DNA of 50,280 nucleotides from CAYTSW01 sp964440605 (GTDB lineage: Bacteria > Planctomycetota > Phycisphaerae > Phycisphaerales > UBA1924), in the NCBI GenBank assembly GCA_964440605.1, contig CAYTSW010000007.1:1-50280 (forward strand). The letters are read 5' to 3'. The first letter of the stretch is position 1, and the number at the start of each line of letters is the position of its first letter. A program made the translations under genes and the position numbers. Positions 8,171 through 16,489 of this stretch are shown piece by piece. The notes beneath the pieces were generated by a model. That model was not told the DNA's origin and ran no database searches. It saw only the letters and a program-made list of their open reading frames with translations.

Positions 8171-10357
8171 ATGGCCAAGCGTTCGACGTCCGCTCGTTCT
8201 TCGCATCGCAAGAAGGTTGCTTCCAAGGGTCGCCCGCGGTCCGGCTCGACGCGCGCGTCGGCGCGGGGCGGCACCGTGCTCAAGCGCGCCGAAGCGCTGG
8301 CGCACAACCTCTGGTGGACGTGGAACCCCGTCGCCAAGCGGCTCTTCGAGTCGCTCGACCCGGCGCTGTGGCGGGCGCACCACCACAACCCGATCACGGT
8401 GCTGCGCGACTTGCCCGAGACCCGGCGTCAGACGCTCGAACAGGACGAACGCTTCGCGGCTCACCTCGAGCAGGCCGAGGCCGGCCTGAAGGACTATCTC
8501 AAGGCCAAGCCCTGGTTCGACCGCACGGCGAGCGGTAAGCACAAGAAGATGCGCGTCGCGTACTACTGCATGGAGTACGGGCTGCACGAGTCGCTGCCGC
8601 TGTACTCGGGTGGGCTGGGCGTGCTGGCGTCGGACCACCTCAAGAGCGCTTCGGATCTTGGCATCCCGCTCATCGCGATCGGCATCCTGTGGCGGTACGG
8701 GTACTACCGCCAGGAGATCGTGCCGGACAACGGCGTGCGCGTGCTCTACCCGCGGTACGAGTTTGGCGACCTGCCGGTGGAGGACACGGGCAAGGAGATC
8801 AACGTCCCCATCGGGCGGGCGACCGTCCGGGCAAAGATCTGGAAGCTGCAGGTCGGCCGCGTGCCGCTCTACCTGCTCGACTGCGACGTGCCCGAGAACA
8901 AGCCGGCGGATCGCAAGCTGACGCACAACCTCTACGGCGGCGACAACGAGCACCGCATCCGCCAAGAAGTTTTGCTGGGCGTGGGCGGGATGATGGCGCT
9001 TGATGCTCTGAAGGAAGACGTGACGGTGCATCACCTCAACGAAGGCCACGCGGCCTTCGCGGGGCTGGAGCGCGTGCGCCGGCTGGTGGAGGCGGGCCAC
9101 GACTTCGAGGACGCCGTTCAGGAGGTGCGCAAGGGATCGGTGTTCACCACGCACACGCCGGTGCCGGCGGGCAACGATCGCTTCGACGTGCCGATGTTCT
9201 CCAAGTACATGGCTGGCTACGCGCGAGCGATGGGCATCCCCAAGAAGCAACTGCTCGCGTTGGGGCGTGAGGACGAAAGCGATGCCAACGAGTCGTTCTG
9301 CATGACCGTGCTGGCGTTGAAGCTGGCCGAGCACTGCAACGGCGTTGCGGAGTTGCACGGCGACACGAGCCGGAAGATGTGGATGCGTGTCTTCGACGCG
9401 AAGACGCCCAACGACGTGCCGATCGGGCACGTGACGAACGGGATCCACCCGGAGACGTGGATCGCCGACGAGGCGAGGCCCTTCTACGACAAGCACCTCA
9501 AGCCCAAGTGGATCGGGGCGGGGCCTGATGACGACTGGTGGGCCAAGGCACCGAAGGTGAACCCCGAAGCGCTGTGGGACCTGCGGCAGTTGCTCCGCCG
9601 CAAGCTCATCGGCGAGCTGCGCACGAAGCTGCGCGACCAGCTCGTGTATCACAGTGCGGACCAGGAGTTCGTCAACGAGCTGTACGCGACGCTGAATGAG
9701 GACGCGCTGACCATCGGCTTTGCGCGCCGGTTCGCGACGTACAAGCGGGCGCCCCTGATCTTCAAGGACCAGAAGCGCCTGGCCAAGATCATGAGCGACG
9801 CGAAGCGTCCGGTGCAGCTCATCTTCGCGGGCAAGGCTCACCCGGCGGACGCCGAGGGCAACGCCTTCGTGCAGCAGGTCACCGAGTTCACGCGCAAGGG
9901 CCCCTTCCGCGGGCGCGTGTTCATCCTTCAGAACTACGACACGGCGATCGGGCGGCTCCTGACCCAGGGCTGCGACCTGTGGCTGAACAACCCCATCCGC
10001 CCGATGGAAGCCTCGGGTACGAGCGGCATGAAGCCCTGCCTCAATGGCGGGCTCAACTGCTCCATCCTCGACGGGTGGTGGCCCGAGGGGTACAACGGCA
10101 AGAACGGCTGGGCGATCGGCGACGGCACCGAGCAGCCCTCACGCGCGAAGCAGGACAAGTACGACGCCGAGGAGATCTACCGCTTGCTCGAGCAGGAGAT
10201 CGTGCCAGCGTTCTACGAGCGCTCCGCCGCGGGCGTGCCGCGCGAGTGGGTGAAGCGGGCCGCCGAGGCGATGCGCTCGTGCTGCGGGAAGTTTTCGACG
10301 CACCGGATGCTGGCGGACTACTGCGAGGGGTACTACCTCCCAGCGCACGGTGGGTGA
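8171..10357 (+). CDS. glgP: Alpha-glucan (glycogen/maltodextrin) phosphorylase
   Basis: 728 residues. Phosphorolytic release of glucose-1-phosphate from alpha-1,4-glucans; cytoplasmic, PLP-dependent. Residues 1-36 are a Lys/Arg/Ser-rich tail. The DUF3417-like start AHNLWWTWNPVAKRLFESL follows, then YSGGLGVLASDHLKSASDLG and VHHLNEGHAAF typical of the short GlgP subfamily (TIGR02094). The PLP-binding lysine is K621 in ASGTSGMKPCLNGGLNCS, followed by LDGWWPEG. The length is close to the subfamily norm and shorter than animal-type phosphorylases. It is monocistronic by spacing, 72 bases before panB. Substrate chain length cannot be judged. Confidence 0.93.
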   Translation: MAKRSTSARSSHRKKVASKGRPRSGSTRASARGGTVLKRAEALAHNLWWTWNPVAKRLFESLDPALWRAHHHNPITVLRDLPETRRQTLEQDERFAAHLEQAEAGLKDYLKAKPWFDRTASGKHKKMRVAYYCMEYGLHESLPLYSGGLGVLASDHLKSASDLGIPLIAIGILWRYGYYRQEIVPDNGVRVLYPRYEFGDLPVEDTGKEINVPIGRATVRAKIWKLQVGRVPLYLLDCDVPENKPADRKLTHNLYGGDNEHRIRQEVLLGVGGMMALDALKEDVTVHHLNEGHAAFAGLERVRRLVEAGHDFEDAVQEVRKGSVFTTHTPVPAGNDRFDVPMFSKYMAGYARAMGIPKKQLLALGREDESDANESFCMTVLALKLAEHCNGVAELHGDTSRKMWMRVFDAKTPNDVPIGHVTNGIHPETWIADEARPFYDKHLKPKWIGAGPDDDWWAKAPKVNPEALWDLRQLLRRKLIGELRTKLRDQLVYHSADQEFVNELYATLNEDALTIGFARRFATYKRAPLIFKDQKRLAKIMSDAKRPVQLIFAGKAHPADAEGNAFVQQVTEFTRKGPFRGRVFILQNYDTAIGRLLTQGCDLWLNNPIRPMEASGTSGMKPCLNGGLNCSILDGWWPEGYNGKNGWAIGDGTEQPSRAKQDKYDAEEIYRLLEQEIVPAFYERSAAGVPREWVKRAAEAMRSCCGKFSTHRMLADYCEGYYLPAHGG

Positions 10358-10429
10358 TCGTCGCGCCCGAGCCGCGTGCCAACCGTCGCCGTGCGTCCCA
10401 GGCTCGGCAGGTAGAATAAGGACGTGAGT

Positions 10430-11335
10430 ATGTCGACCCAGCCGGAGGGAACGCGCGGGGCGGGGGGAGCGGACCGTCCAGCGGTGACGCTCAAGACGCT
10501 GCGTCGCATGGCGAGCGATGGCGAGCCGTTCGCCTGCCTGACGTGCTACGACGCAACGACGGCGCGGTGGCTGGAGGCGGGCGGCGTGCACGTGCTGCTC
10601 GTCGGTGACACGGCGGCAGAGGTGGTGCTGGGCTTCCCGAGCACGGTGCACATGCCGCTTGACGTAGCGCTGGCGTTGACCGCCGGCGTGAAGCGTGGCG
10701 CGCCGAACACGGTTGTCATGGGCGACATGCCCTTCATGAGCTATCAGGCCGATGAAGCCCAAGCCGTGCGCAACGCGGGGCGCTTCCTGACCGAGGGCTT
10801 GGCGGACGTGGTGAAGCTGGAGGCCGACGCGAGCTTCGCGGGGGTCGTCGCGAAGATGGCCCGGGCGGGCATCCCGGTGTGCGGGCACGTGGGGAGTCGC
10901 CCGCAGTCGGTGGCGATGACGGGCGGGTACACCTCACGCGGAAAGACCGCCGAGGACGCGCGGGCGATCGTGGACGATGCGGTCGCCCTCGAACGTTCGG
11001 GGTGCGTCATGCTGCTCGTGGAAGCAGTGCCGGAAGAGGTGACAAAGCTGATCGTGGAGCGGACGAGCGTGCCGCTGATCGGGATCGGTGCGGGTACTGC
11101 GTGCCACGGGCAGATTCTCGTTCTGCAGGACCTCATCGGAATGACGCACTGGCAGCCCGGGTTCGCCCAGCCGGTGGCGTCGATCGGTCCGGAGATCCAG
11201 CGAGCCGGGGAGGCGTGGGTGGAACGCGTGTCGCGGAGCCAGGTGACGGATCATCGGTACGTCATGAAGCGTGGCGAGGCGGTGAAGCTGAGCGGGCTGA
11301 CCGACGAAGAGCGTTCTCGGAAGCCGTCCGGCTGA
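10430..11335 (+). CDS. panB: 3-methyl-2-oxobutanoate hydroxymethyltransferase
   Basis: 301 residues. Makes ketopantoate from alpha-ketoisovalerate and methylene-THF, the first committed step of pantothenate/CoA synthesis. ATG 10430 is preferred over GTG 10424 because AAGGA sits seven bases upstream of it. Motifs: CLTCYDATTARWLEAGG, the metal-binding Asp D60 in LLVGDTAAEVVLGF, MGDMPFMSY, GHVGSRPQSV, and the catalytic Glu E198 in LLVEAVPEEV, then IGIGAGTACHGQILV. The fold is a complete TIM barrel. panC and panD are not in the window. Confidence 0.95.
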   Translation: MSTQPEGTRGAGGADRPAVTLKTLRRMASDGEPFACLTCYDATTARWLEAGGVHVLLVGDTAAEVVLGFPSTVHMPLDVALALTAGVKRGAPNTVVMGDMPFMSYQADEAQAVRNAGRFLTEGLADVVKLEADASFAGVVAKMARAGIPVCGHVGSRPQSVAMTGGYTSRGKTAEDARAIVDDAVALERSGCVMLLVEAVPEEVTKLIVERTSVPLIGIGAGTACHGQILVLQDLIGMTHWQPGFAQPVASIGPEIQRAGEAWVERVSRSQVTDHRYVMKRGEAVKLSGLTDEERSRKPSG

Positions 11336-11395
11336 GGCGGTTCGACGTGTGAACTTTCAGAAACGGGCGCGAGCCCGTCGGCCAAGGAGGCCCGG

Positions 11396-12628
11396 ATGCG
11401 TCGCTTTTACACCTTCGGCCCTGCATTGCTCGTGCTGCTGGCGGTGACGCTGGCGTTGTTCGCCGCTCCCGCGGCGGTGCGGAAGGTGCAGTTTGCGCGC
11501 ATCTCGGCGCAGGTCACGCAAGCCCAGGCGATCCTCGAGCGCGGGTCGATCCTCGAACAGATCAACCAGCAGACGACCGCGATCTCCGAAGCGGTGCTGC
11601 CGAGCGTGGTGCATCTGGAGGTGCAGTTCAGGCCGTCGTCGGAATCCGGGATCCGGCGTCCGCGCTTCAGCTCGGGGAGCGGGTGGGTGTGGAGCGAAGA
11701 CGGGTACATCGTGACCAACTCGCATGTCGTGAGCGGCGCGTCGCGGATCACCGCGGAGCTCTTTGACGGGCGTGTGGAGCGTGCGACGCTGGTGGGGACG
11801 GACCCGCAGACGGACATCGCTGTGCTCCGCGTCGACGAAGGCGTCGGGCTGATCCCGCTGGAGCGTGCGACGGACGAGGTGTTGCAGATCGGCGAACAGG
11901 TCTTCGCCTTCGGCTCGCCCTTCAGCATCAAGTTCTCGATGAGCCGCGGCATCGTCTCGGGTCTGGGGCGGAGCGAGGCGGCGAACTTCCTCAACATGAT
12001 CGGCGGCTACACCAACTTCATCCAGACGGACGCCGCGATGAACCCGGGCAACTCCGGCGGCCCGCTGGTGGACGTGAACGGTCGGCTGGTGGGGATGAGC
12101 GCGGCGATCGCGAACAACGTTTCGGACGGGCCGGGCCCACAGCTCCAAGGCCAGTCGGCCGGGATCGGCTTCGCCATTCCGCTGGAGACGATCGAAGCGG
12201 TGGTCACGCAGTTGGTGGACGCAGAAATCGTGCTGCGGGGGTACCTGGGCATCAACCTCAACACGCGCGCCGAGCCACGAGAGTACGGGTTCGAGGGGCG
12301 TGGCGTCATCGTCGGCGGGATTCCGGAAGGGCAGCCGGCGGATAAGGCGGGGCTGAGGTTCGGAGACGTGATCTACGAGATCGACGGCGTGGAGATCACC
12401 GCGGTGGACGTGCTGCGCAGTGTGGTGAGCGTCCGGCGTCCCGGTGACCGGGTCGAGGTGCTGTATTGGAGGCCGGACGACGACGGCGGCGGCTCGTACG
12501 AGCAGACCGTCGTGCAGCTCGGCGCGGCGTACAGCCTCGGTCGCGGGTTGGCGTACGTGCCCAACAGCGAAGAGATGTCGGCGATGGAGATCCGTCGCTG
12601 GATCGAGCGCAACGGCGCCGCGGAGTGA
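11396..12628 (+). CDS. HtrA/DegP-type serine protease with PDZ domain
   Basis: 410 residues; ATG preceded by AAGGAGG at five bases. A signal peptide or anchor spans residues 5-27 (FGPALLVLLAVTLALFAAPA), placing it in the periplasm. The trypsin-like domain has the full triad: H110 (TNSHVV), D140 (TDIAVLRV) and S220 (NPGNSGGPL). One PDZ domain follows at about 285-375 (GYLGINLNTR, then GLRFGDVIYEIDGVEI). A short C-terminal tail ends IRRWIERNGAAE. Likely role: surveillance or cleavage of misfolded envelope proteins. It is convergent with the YdjY lipoprotein gene, 15 bases away. Confidence 0.92.
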   Translation: MRRFYTFGPALLVLLAVTLALFAAPAAVRKVQFARISAQVTQAQAILERGSILEQINQQTTAISEAVLPSVVHLEVQFRPSSESGIRRPRFSSGSGWVWSEDGYIVTNSHVVSGASRITAELFDGRVERATLVGTDPQTDIAVLRVDEGVGLIPLERATDEVLQIGEQVFAFGSPFSIKFSMSRGIVSGLGRSEAANFLNMIGGYTNFIQTDAAMNPGNSGGPLVDVNGRLVGMSAAIANNVSDGPGPQLQGQSAGIGFAIPLETIEAVVTQLVDAEIVLRGYLGINLNTRAEPREYGFEGRGVIVGGIPEGQPADKAGLRFGDVIYEIDGVEITAVDVLRSVVSVRRPGDRVEVLYWRPDDDGGGSYEQTVVQLGAAYSLGRGLAYVPNSEEMSAMEIRRWIERNGAAE

Positions 12629-12643
12629 ATCGGACGTTCGTCC

Positions 12644-13528
12644 TCACTCGATCGCGGTGATGCGCACGACGACGGGGGTCTCGGCTTCGGGCACCGCGAG
12701 CGGGTCGGCGATCCACTGAAGATCGCCGCTGGCTTCGTCGTGCTCGATGATCGTTGGCCAGGAGATCGTTTCCGAGCCGAAGGAGGCCAGGCCGACAACG
12801 GTGCCGGCGGCGTCGCCCTCGTAGAACGAGAAGTTGTCCGCGATGACGCGTCGCGAGCCGGCAAAGACGAAGTCTCTCTCTTCGAGGTCGGGCCCGTCGG
12901 GACGGCGGGGCTTGGTCCACTCGGCGGGGTGGACCCACGTCGAAGAACCCTCGGGGCGGAACCGCACGCGGACCGTGGGCCCGGACGGCTGGACCTCTCC
13001 TCGGTCGTTCCAGAACGCGGGGCGGCCCGGCTCGAGCGCGATGAGCAGCAAGGCGGCGTGCACATGCGCGGCTTCGGCGCGACTGACGACAAGCGACTCA
13101 TGCTCCTTCGTGTGCGGCCGGCAGACGAACTGCTCGAGGTAGAAAATCTCGCCCTCGTAGCCCGAGCGGATGAGCGGGGAGACGAACGTGTCGAACTCGA
13201 CGGCTCGCGCGCTGGTGTTGACGCGAACGTGCGGGAACGCCTCGACCCAGTCGGAGGTCGGCCTCTCGGCCTGCGTGTCGTCTTCGGGCGCGGGCATTGG
13301 TCGCGTGTCGGGCGGAGCGTCGCCCGATTCGCCCGCATCAGCGACCGCCGGCTCGCGTTGGGGATCGGCTGCGGAATCCGGATCCACTTCGCCGCGGGCG
13401 TCGCGGTCCTCCATCTCGGCGGGGCTGTAGGGTCCGATGTCGGCGGGGCCCCACTTGCAGCCGGCACCGGCGAGCAGGACGATGGCGGACGCGATGAGAA
13501 CAAACGCGTGAGCGGGCGGCTTCAACAT
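12644..13528 (-). CDS. YdjY-domain lipoprotein
   Basis: 294 residues. Lipoprotein signal with lipobox LAGAGC (Cys about residue 24). Residues 30-95 are acidic and low-complexity (a linker). From about residue 100 the sequence matches the planctomycete YdjY-like domain: VEFDTFVSPLI, FYLEQFVCRPHTKEHESLVV, then HVHAALLLIALEPGRPAFW. The KEHESL motif is the hallmark. Function is unknown; it is thought to be periplasmic-facing. Transcribed against the HtrA gene, with only 15 bases between the stops. Confidence 0.85.
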   Translation of the reverse strand: MLKPPAHAFVLIASAIVLLAGAGCKWGPADIGPYSPAEMEDRDARGEVDPDSAADPQREPAVADAGESGDAPPDTRPMPAPEDDTQAERPTSDWVEAFPHVRVNTSARAVEFDTFVSPLIRSGYEGEIFYLEQFVCRPHTKEHESLVVSRAEAAHVHAALLLIALEPGRPAFWNDRGEVQPSGPTVRVRFRPEGSSTWVHPAEWTKPRRPDGPDLEERDFVFAGSRRVIADNFSFYEGDAAGTVVGLASFGSETISWPTIIEHDEASGDLQWIADPLAVPEAETPVVVRITAIE

Positions 13529-13603
13529 GGGCGCATGATAGAAGCGCCGGCGGCGACTGCCGATCCGGAAAGGCCCGGGGTGGGCGACAGCGGAGCGCCT
13601 GAG

Positions 13604-13993
13604 TTACTGGATGGTCTTGAGGCCTTCGACGTGCTTGAGACCGCGGCGGCGGTTGCGGAGGCGGCGGCTGCGGCCCTGGCGCTCGCGCAGGAAGTAGAGC
13701 TTGGCGCGGCGGGCGTCGGCCCGGCGCACGACCTCATACTTTGCGATCTTCGGTGAGTGCAGCGGGAAGATGCGCTCGACGCCCTCGTCGTTCACGATGC
13801 GCCGGACGGTGATCATCGTGTTCGTGCCTCGCCCGCGCTTGGCGATGTACACGCCCTGGAAGACCTGGATGCGTTCCTTGTCGCCCTCGATGATGCGGCA
13901 GTGGACATTGATCGTGTCGCCGATGTCCATGCGCGGCAGGTCGGCCTTGAGCTGTTCCTGATCGAGGGAGTCGATGATCTGCTGGGCGTTCAT
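13604..13993 (-). CDS. rplS: 50S ribosomal protein L19
   Basis: 129 residues from ATG 13993 (MNAQQIIDSL). Typical L19 segments are visible: PRMDIGDTINVHCRIIEGDK, ERIQVFQGVYIAKRGRGTNT, ITVRRIVNDEGVERIFPLHS and a basic C-terminus (RAKLYFLRERQGRSRRLRNR). It is the last gene of the rpsP-trmD-rplS group, 85 bases after trmD. Confidence 0.96.
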   Translation of the reverse strand: MNAQQIIDSLDQEQLKADLPRMDIGDTINVHCRIIEGDKERIQVFQGVYIAKRGRGTNTMITVRRIVNDEGVERIFPLHSPKIAKYEVVRRADARRAKLYFLRERQGRSRRLRNRRRGLKHVEGLKTIQ

Positions 13994-14078
13994 GGTGGTC
14001 ACCGGTAGAGGGCTCGGGGTCTTTCGTGGGTGGTGATCTTCGCGTGTTGAGGCCAAAAGTCCAGTCAGCGGGCCGATT

Positions 14079-14819
14079 TCAGGCGGTCTCGGGGGGGTGA
14101 GACTCGTCCGGCGGAGGCGTGAGCAGGTCTGGCCGGCGCTGGCGGGTGCGTTCGAGGCGTTGCTGGTGACGCCAGGCGTCGACCTTGCCGTGATCGCCGC
14201 TGAGGAGGATGTCGGGCACTTCGACGCCGTCCCAGGTGCGGGGGCGGGTGTAGTGCGGGCAGTCGAGGAGGGGTCGGTCGTCGTCGGTGCGGGTGGAGAA
14301 GCTGTCCTCGGTCGCGGAGTCGGCATGGCCCAGGGCGCCGGGGAGGAGGCGGGCGACCGCGTCGACGAGGAGCATGGCGGGCAGCTCGCCGCCGCTGAGG
14401 ACGTAGTCGCCCACGCTAATCTCCAAGGGGTCGAGCTTCTGGATGACGCGTTCGTCGATGCCCTCGTAGTGACCCGCGATGAGCAGGAGGCGGGGCCGGG
14501 TCGCGAGGTCTTCGACGAGGCGCTGGTCGAGCCGGCGGCCTTGTGGAGAAAGAAGGATGCGGGTGGTGGGGCGCGGATCCTGCGCTTCAGCGTGCTGGAC
14601 CGCGTCCCAGAGGGGCTGGCACATCATGACCATGCCGGGCCCGCCGCCGAAGGGGCGGTCGTCAACCTTGTTGTGCTTGTTGTTTGCGAACTCGCGGATG
14701 TCGGTGGTTTGCCACTCGACGAGGCCAGCGTCGCGAGCGCGGGCGGGGATGCTGACGCCGAGGGCCGGCTCGAACATCTCGGGGAAGATGGTGAGGATGT
14801 CGATGCGGAGGGGCGTCAT
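14079..14819 (-). CDS. trmD: tRNA (guanine-N1)-methyltransferase
   Basis: 246 residues from ATG 14819 (MTPLRIDILTIFPEMFEP). Methylates G37 in tRNAs to prevent frameshifting. Knot-forming SPOUT motifs are present: PFGGGPGMVMMCQPLWDA, the LLIAGHYEGIDERV loop and ISVGDYVLSGGELPAMLLVD that bind SAM. The C-terminal domain includes HYTRPRTWDGVEVPDILLSG. A rimM gene, often found before trmD, is absent here. Confidence 0.96.
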   Translation of the reverse strand: MTPLRIDILTIFPEMFEPALGVSIPARARDAGLVEWQTTDIREFANNKHNKVDDRPFGGGPGMVMMCQPLWDAVQHAEAQDPRPTTRILLSPQGRRLDQRLVEDLATRPRLLLIAGHYEGIDERVIQKLDPLEISVGDYVLSGGELPAMLLVDAVARLLPGALGHADSATEDSFSTRTDDDRPLLDCPHYTRPRTWDGVEVPDILLSGDHGKVDAWRHQQRLERTRQRRPDLLTPPPDESHPPETA

Positions 14820-14907
14820 GGGCGTGGGAGGTGGGGCTGACGCCGGGCGTTCCGCTCGTCCCCGGGCGTCCGCCCAGGGTTCCATGTGGCCGGAGACTGG
14901 AGGCTGC

Positions 14908-15327
14908 TCAGCCTTGGGACTTTTCTTCGCCCTCGGCGGCGGCGGCTTCGGCGGCCTTGGCTTCGGCCTCTTCAGCGGCCTTGGCGGCGGCCTCCTCGGC
15001 GGCCTTGCGATCGGCTTCTTCCCGCATCTTCTTCTGCTTGCGGGCCACACGGCCGGCGCGTTCGGCCTTCCAGGCTTCGGCGTCGATGACGCCGTGCTTG
15101 GCGAGCAGGTCGTTCACGGTGTCGGACGCCTGGGCGCCGCTTTCGAGCCAGTGCTTGATGCGATCGACCTTGAGCTCGATCTGCCGCTGCACGTCCGTCT
15201 CGACGGGGTTGTACCAGCCCAGGTTTTCGAGCACCTTGCCGTCGCGCTTCTCGCGCTTCTCGATGGCGTTGATGCGGTAGAAGGGGCGGTGTGTGCGACC
15301 CATGCGCTTGAGGCGGATGCGAACCAT
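14908..15327 (-). CDS. rpsP: 30S ribosomal protein S16 with long C-terminal tail
   Basis: 139 residues from ATG 15327 (MVRIRLKRMGRTHRPFYRIN). The first 80 or so residues are a standard bS16, with RDGKVLENLGWYNP and KVDRIKHWLESGAQASDTV. Beyond that, about 55 residues form an Arg/Lys-then Ala/Glu-rich extension (EEADRKAAEEAAAKAAEEAE) likely to be one long charged helix. Such tails occur in some S16 proteins but this one is long. First gene of the rpsP-trmD-rplS group. Confidence 0.95.
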   Translation of the reverse strand: MVRIRLKRMGRTHRPFYRINAIEKREKRDGKVLENLGWYNPVETDVQRQIELKVDRIKHWLESGAQASDTVNDLLAKHGVIDAEAWKAERAGRVARKQKKMREEADRKAAEEAAAKAAEEAEAKAAEAAAAEGEEKSQG

Positions 15328-15606
15328 GCTGCGGTCTCGTCGAGGCGGCCGGGGTGAGCGGCCTGGAACAGTCGGAAGAGGCGGGAACACTCACCGGACG
15401 ACGCGCCCGGCGGGAGAATCGAGGCTGGGCTGTCGCGGCGATCGGGCGACGGTCACCGGACCTCCTGAGCGGGCGGGTGTGGTGAACGAGCGCTTTGGAT
15501 CGACCGCACGTGCGCCCGCGTGGTGCGGGCCATTCCCCGCGGTGCGGAGCCGAGCATCGTAAACCCGCCGGTCGGCCCGGACAACCCCGGCCCCCTAGGG
15601 TTTGGC

Positions 15607-15987
15607 ATGCCCGAGGCCACCGCCACACCTGTACCCATCGCGTACACCGTGACCGCCGCGCTGCCCGACGAGCAGACGGCCCGCCGATTCGTGGACTGGT
15701 TGGCGGGCGGGCACGTGCAGGCGGTGATCGAGGGCGGGGCGGACGCTGCGGACATCGTCGAAGTGGCTCCCTCGGAGGGCCAGAAGGGGCGCACGGTAGA
15801 GGTGCGTTACCGGTTCCCCACCCAGCAGGCGTTGGAGAGGTACGACCGCGAGTTGGCGCCGGCTCTTCGGGCCGAGGGGCGTGAGAAGTTCGGGCCGGAC
15901 ACGGGCGTCACGATGTCGCGGTCGGTGGGGACGATCCGATCGATCACGAAGCAGGACGCGGTGGGTCGAGAGGACGGGGCTCCATGA
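15607..15987 (+). CDS. DUF4286-like small protein
   Basis: 126 residues from ATG 15607. YTVTAALPDEQTARRFVDWL, then AVIEGGADAADIVEV and VEVRYRFPTQQALERYDREL, and AEGREKFGPDTGVTMSRSVG follow the DUF4286 pattern of small alpha/beta proteins of unknown function. The stop overlaps the start of the truncated haemoglobin gene (ATGA), so the two are expressed together. Upstream codons in the same frame exist, but the conserved part starts at this ATG. Confidence 0.8.
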   Translation: MPEATATPVPIAYTVTAALPDEQTARRFVDWLAGGHVQAVIEGGADAADIVEVAPSEGQKGRTVEVRYRFPTQQALERYDRELAPALRAEGREKFGPDTGVTMSRSVGTIRSITKQDAVGREDGAP

Positions 15988-16430
15988 GCGATCGCATCGG
16001 GCCCCATGTGGGAACAGGCGGCGGCCCCGGATCGGGAGGCGCAAGCCAGCCGTTCGGGCCGGACTACACGCCCTACGAGGCCATCGGCGGCGCTGAGCGG
16101 GTGAGGGCGCTGGTCGATCGCTTTTACGACCGCGTCCGAGACGACTCGCCGGTGATGGCGCAGATGCACCCGGCTGACCTGACGGAGTCGCGGGAAAAGC
16201 TGTACGAGTTTCTGTCGGGCTGGCTGGGCGGGCCGCAGTTGTACATGCAGAAGCGCGGTCACCCGCGGCTGCGGATGCGCCACGCGCCCTTCCCGGTGGA
16301 CGAGGCGGCGGTGAAGGAGTGGCTGCGGTGCATGTGGGGAGCGATGGACGATTTGGGGATCGAGGGGGAGCTGCGAGCCTTTCTGGAGCAGCGGTTCACG
16401 CACACGGCGTGGTTCATGCAGAACCGGTAG
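15984..16430 (+). CDS. Group II truncated haemoglobin
   Basis: 148 residues. The globin core starts about residue 31 (YEAIGGAERVRALVDRFYDR). The proximal (F8) His is H100 in GHPRLRMRHAPF, and the group II marker Trp G8 is W113 in EWLRCMWGAM. B10 Tyr is Y48; the CD1 position is occupied by His (H62, MHPADL). The SGWLGGPQLY segment is the usual EF region. A Gly-rich N-terminal tail of 30 residues precedes the globin. Group II proteins bind O2/NO or act in peroxidase-type detoxification; which applies is unknown. Coupled to the DUF4286-like gene. Confidence 0.94.
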   Translation: MSDRIGPHVGTGGGPGSGGASQPFGPDYTPYEAIGGAERVRALVDRFYDRVRDDSPVMAQMHPADLTESREKLYEFLSGWLGGPQLYMQKRGHPRLRMRHAPFPVDEAAVKEWLRCMWGAMDDLGIEGELRAFLEQRFTHTAWFMQNR

Positions 16431-16489
16431 CCGAACCGGACGTGATTTCGAGCGTCTGTGCAGGCGTGGGTATGTGAAGGAGCGGGCCG

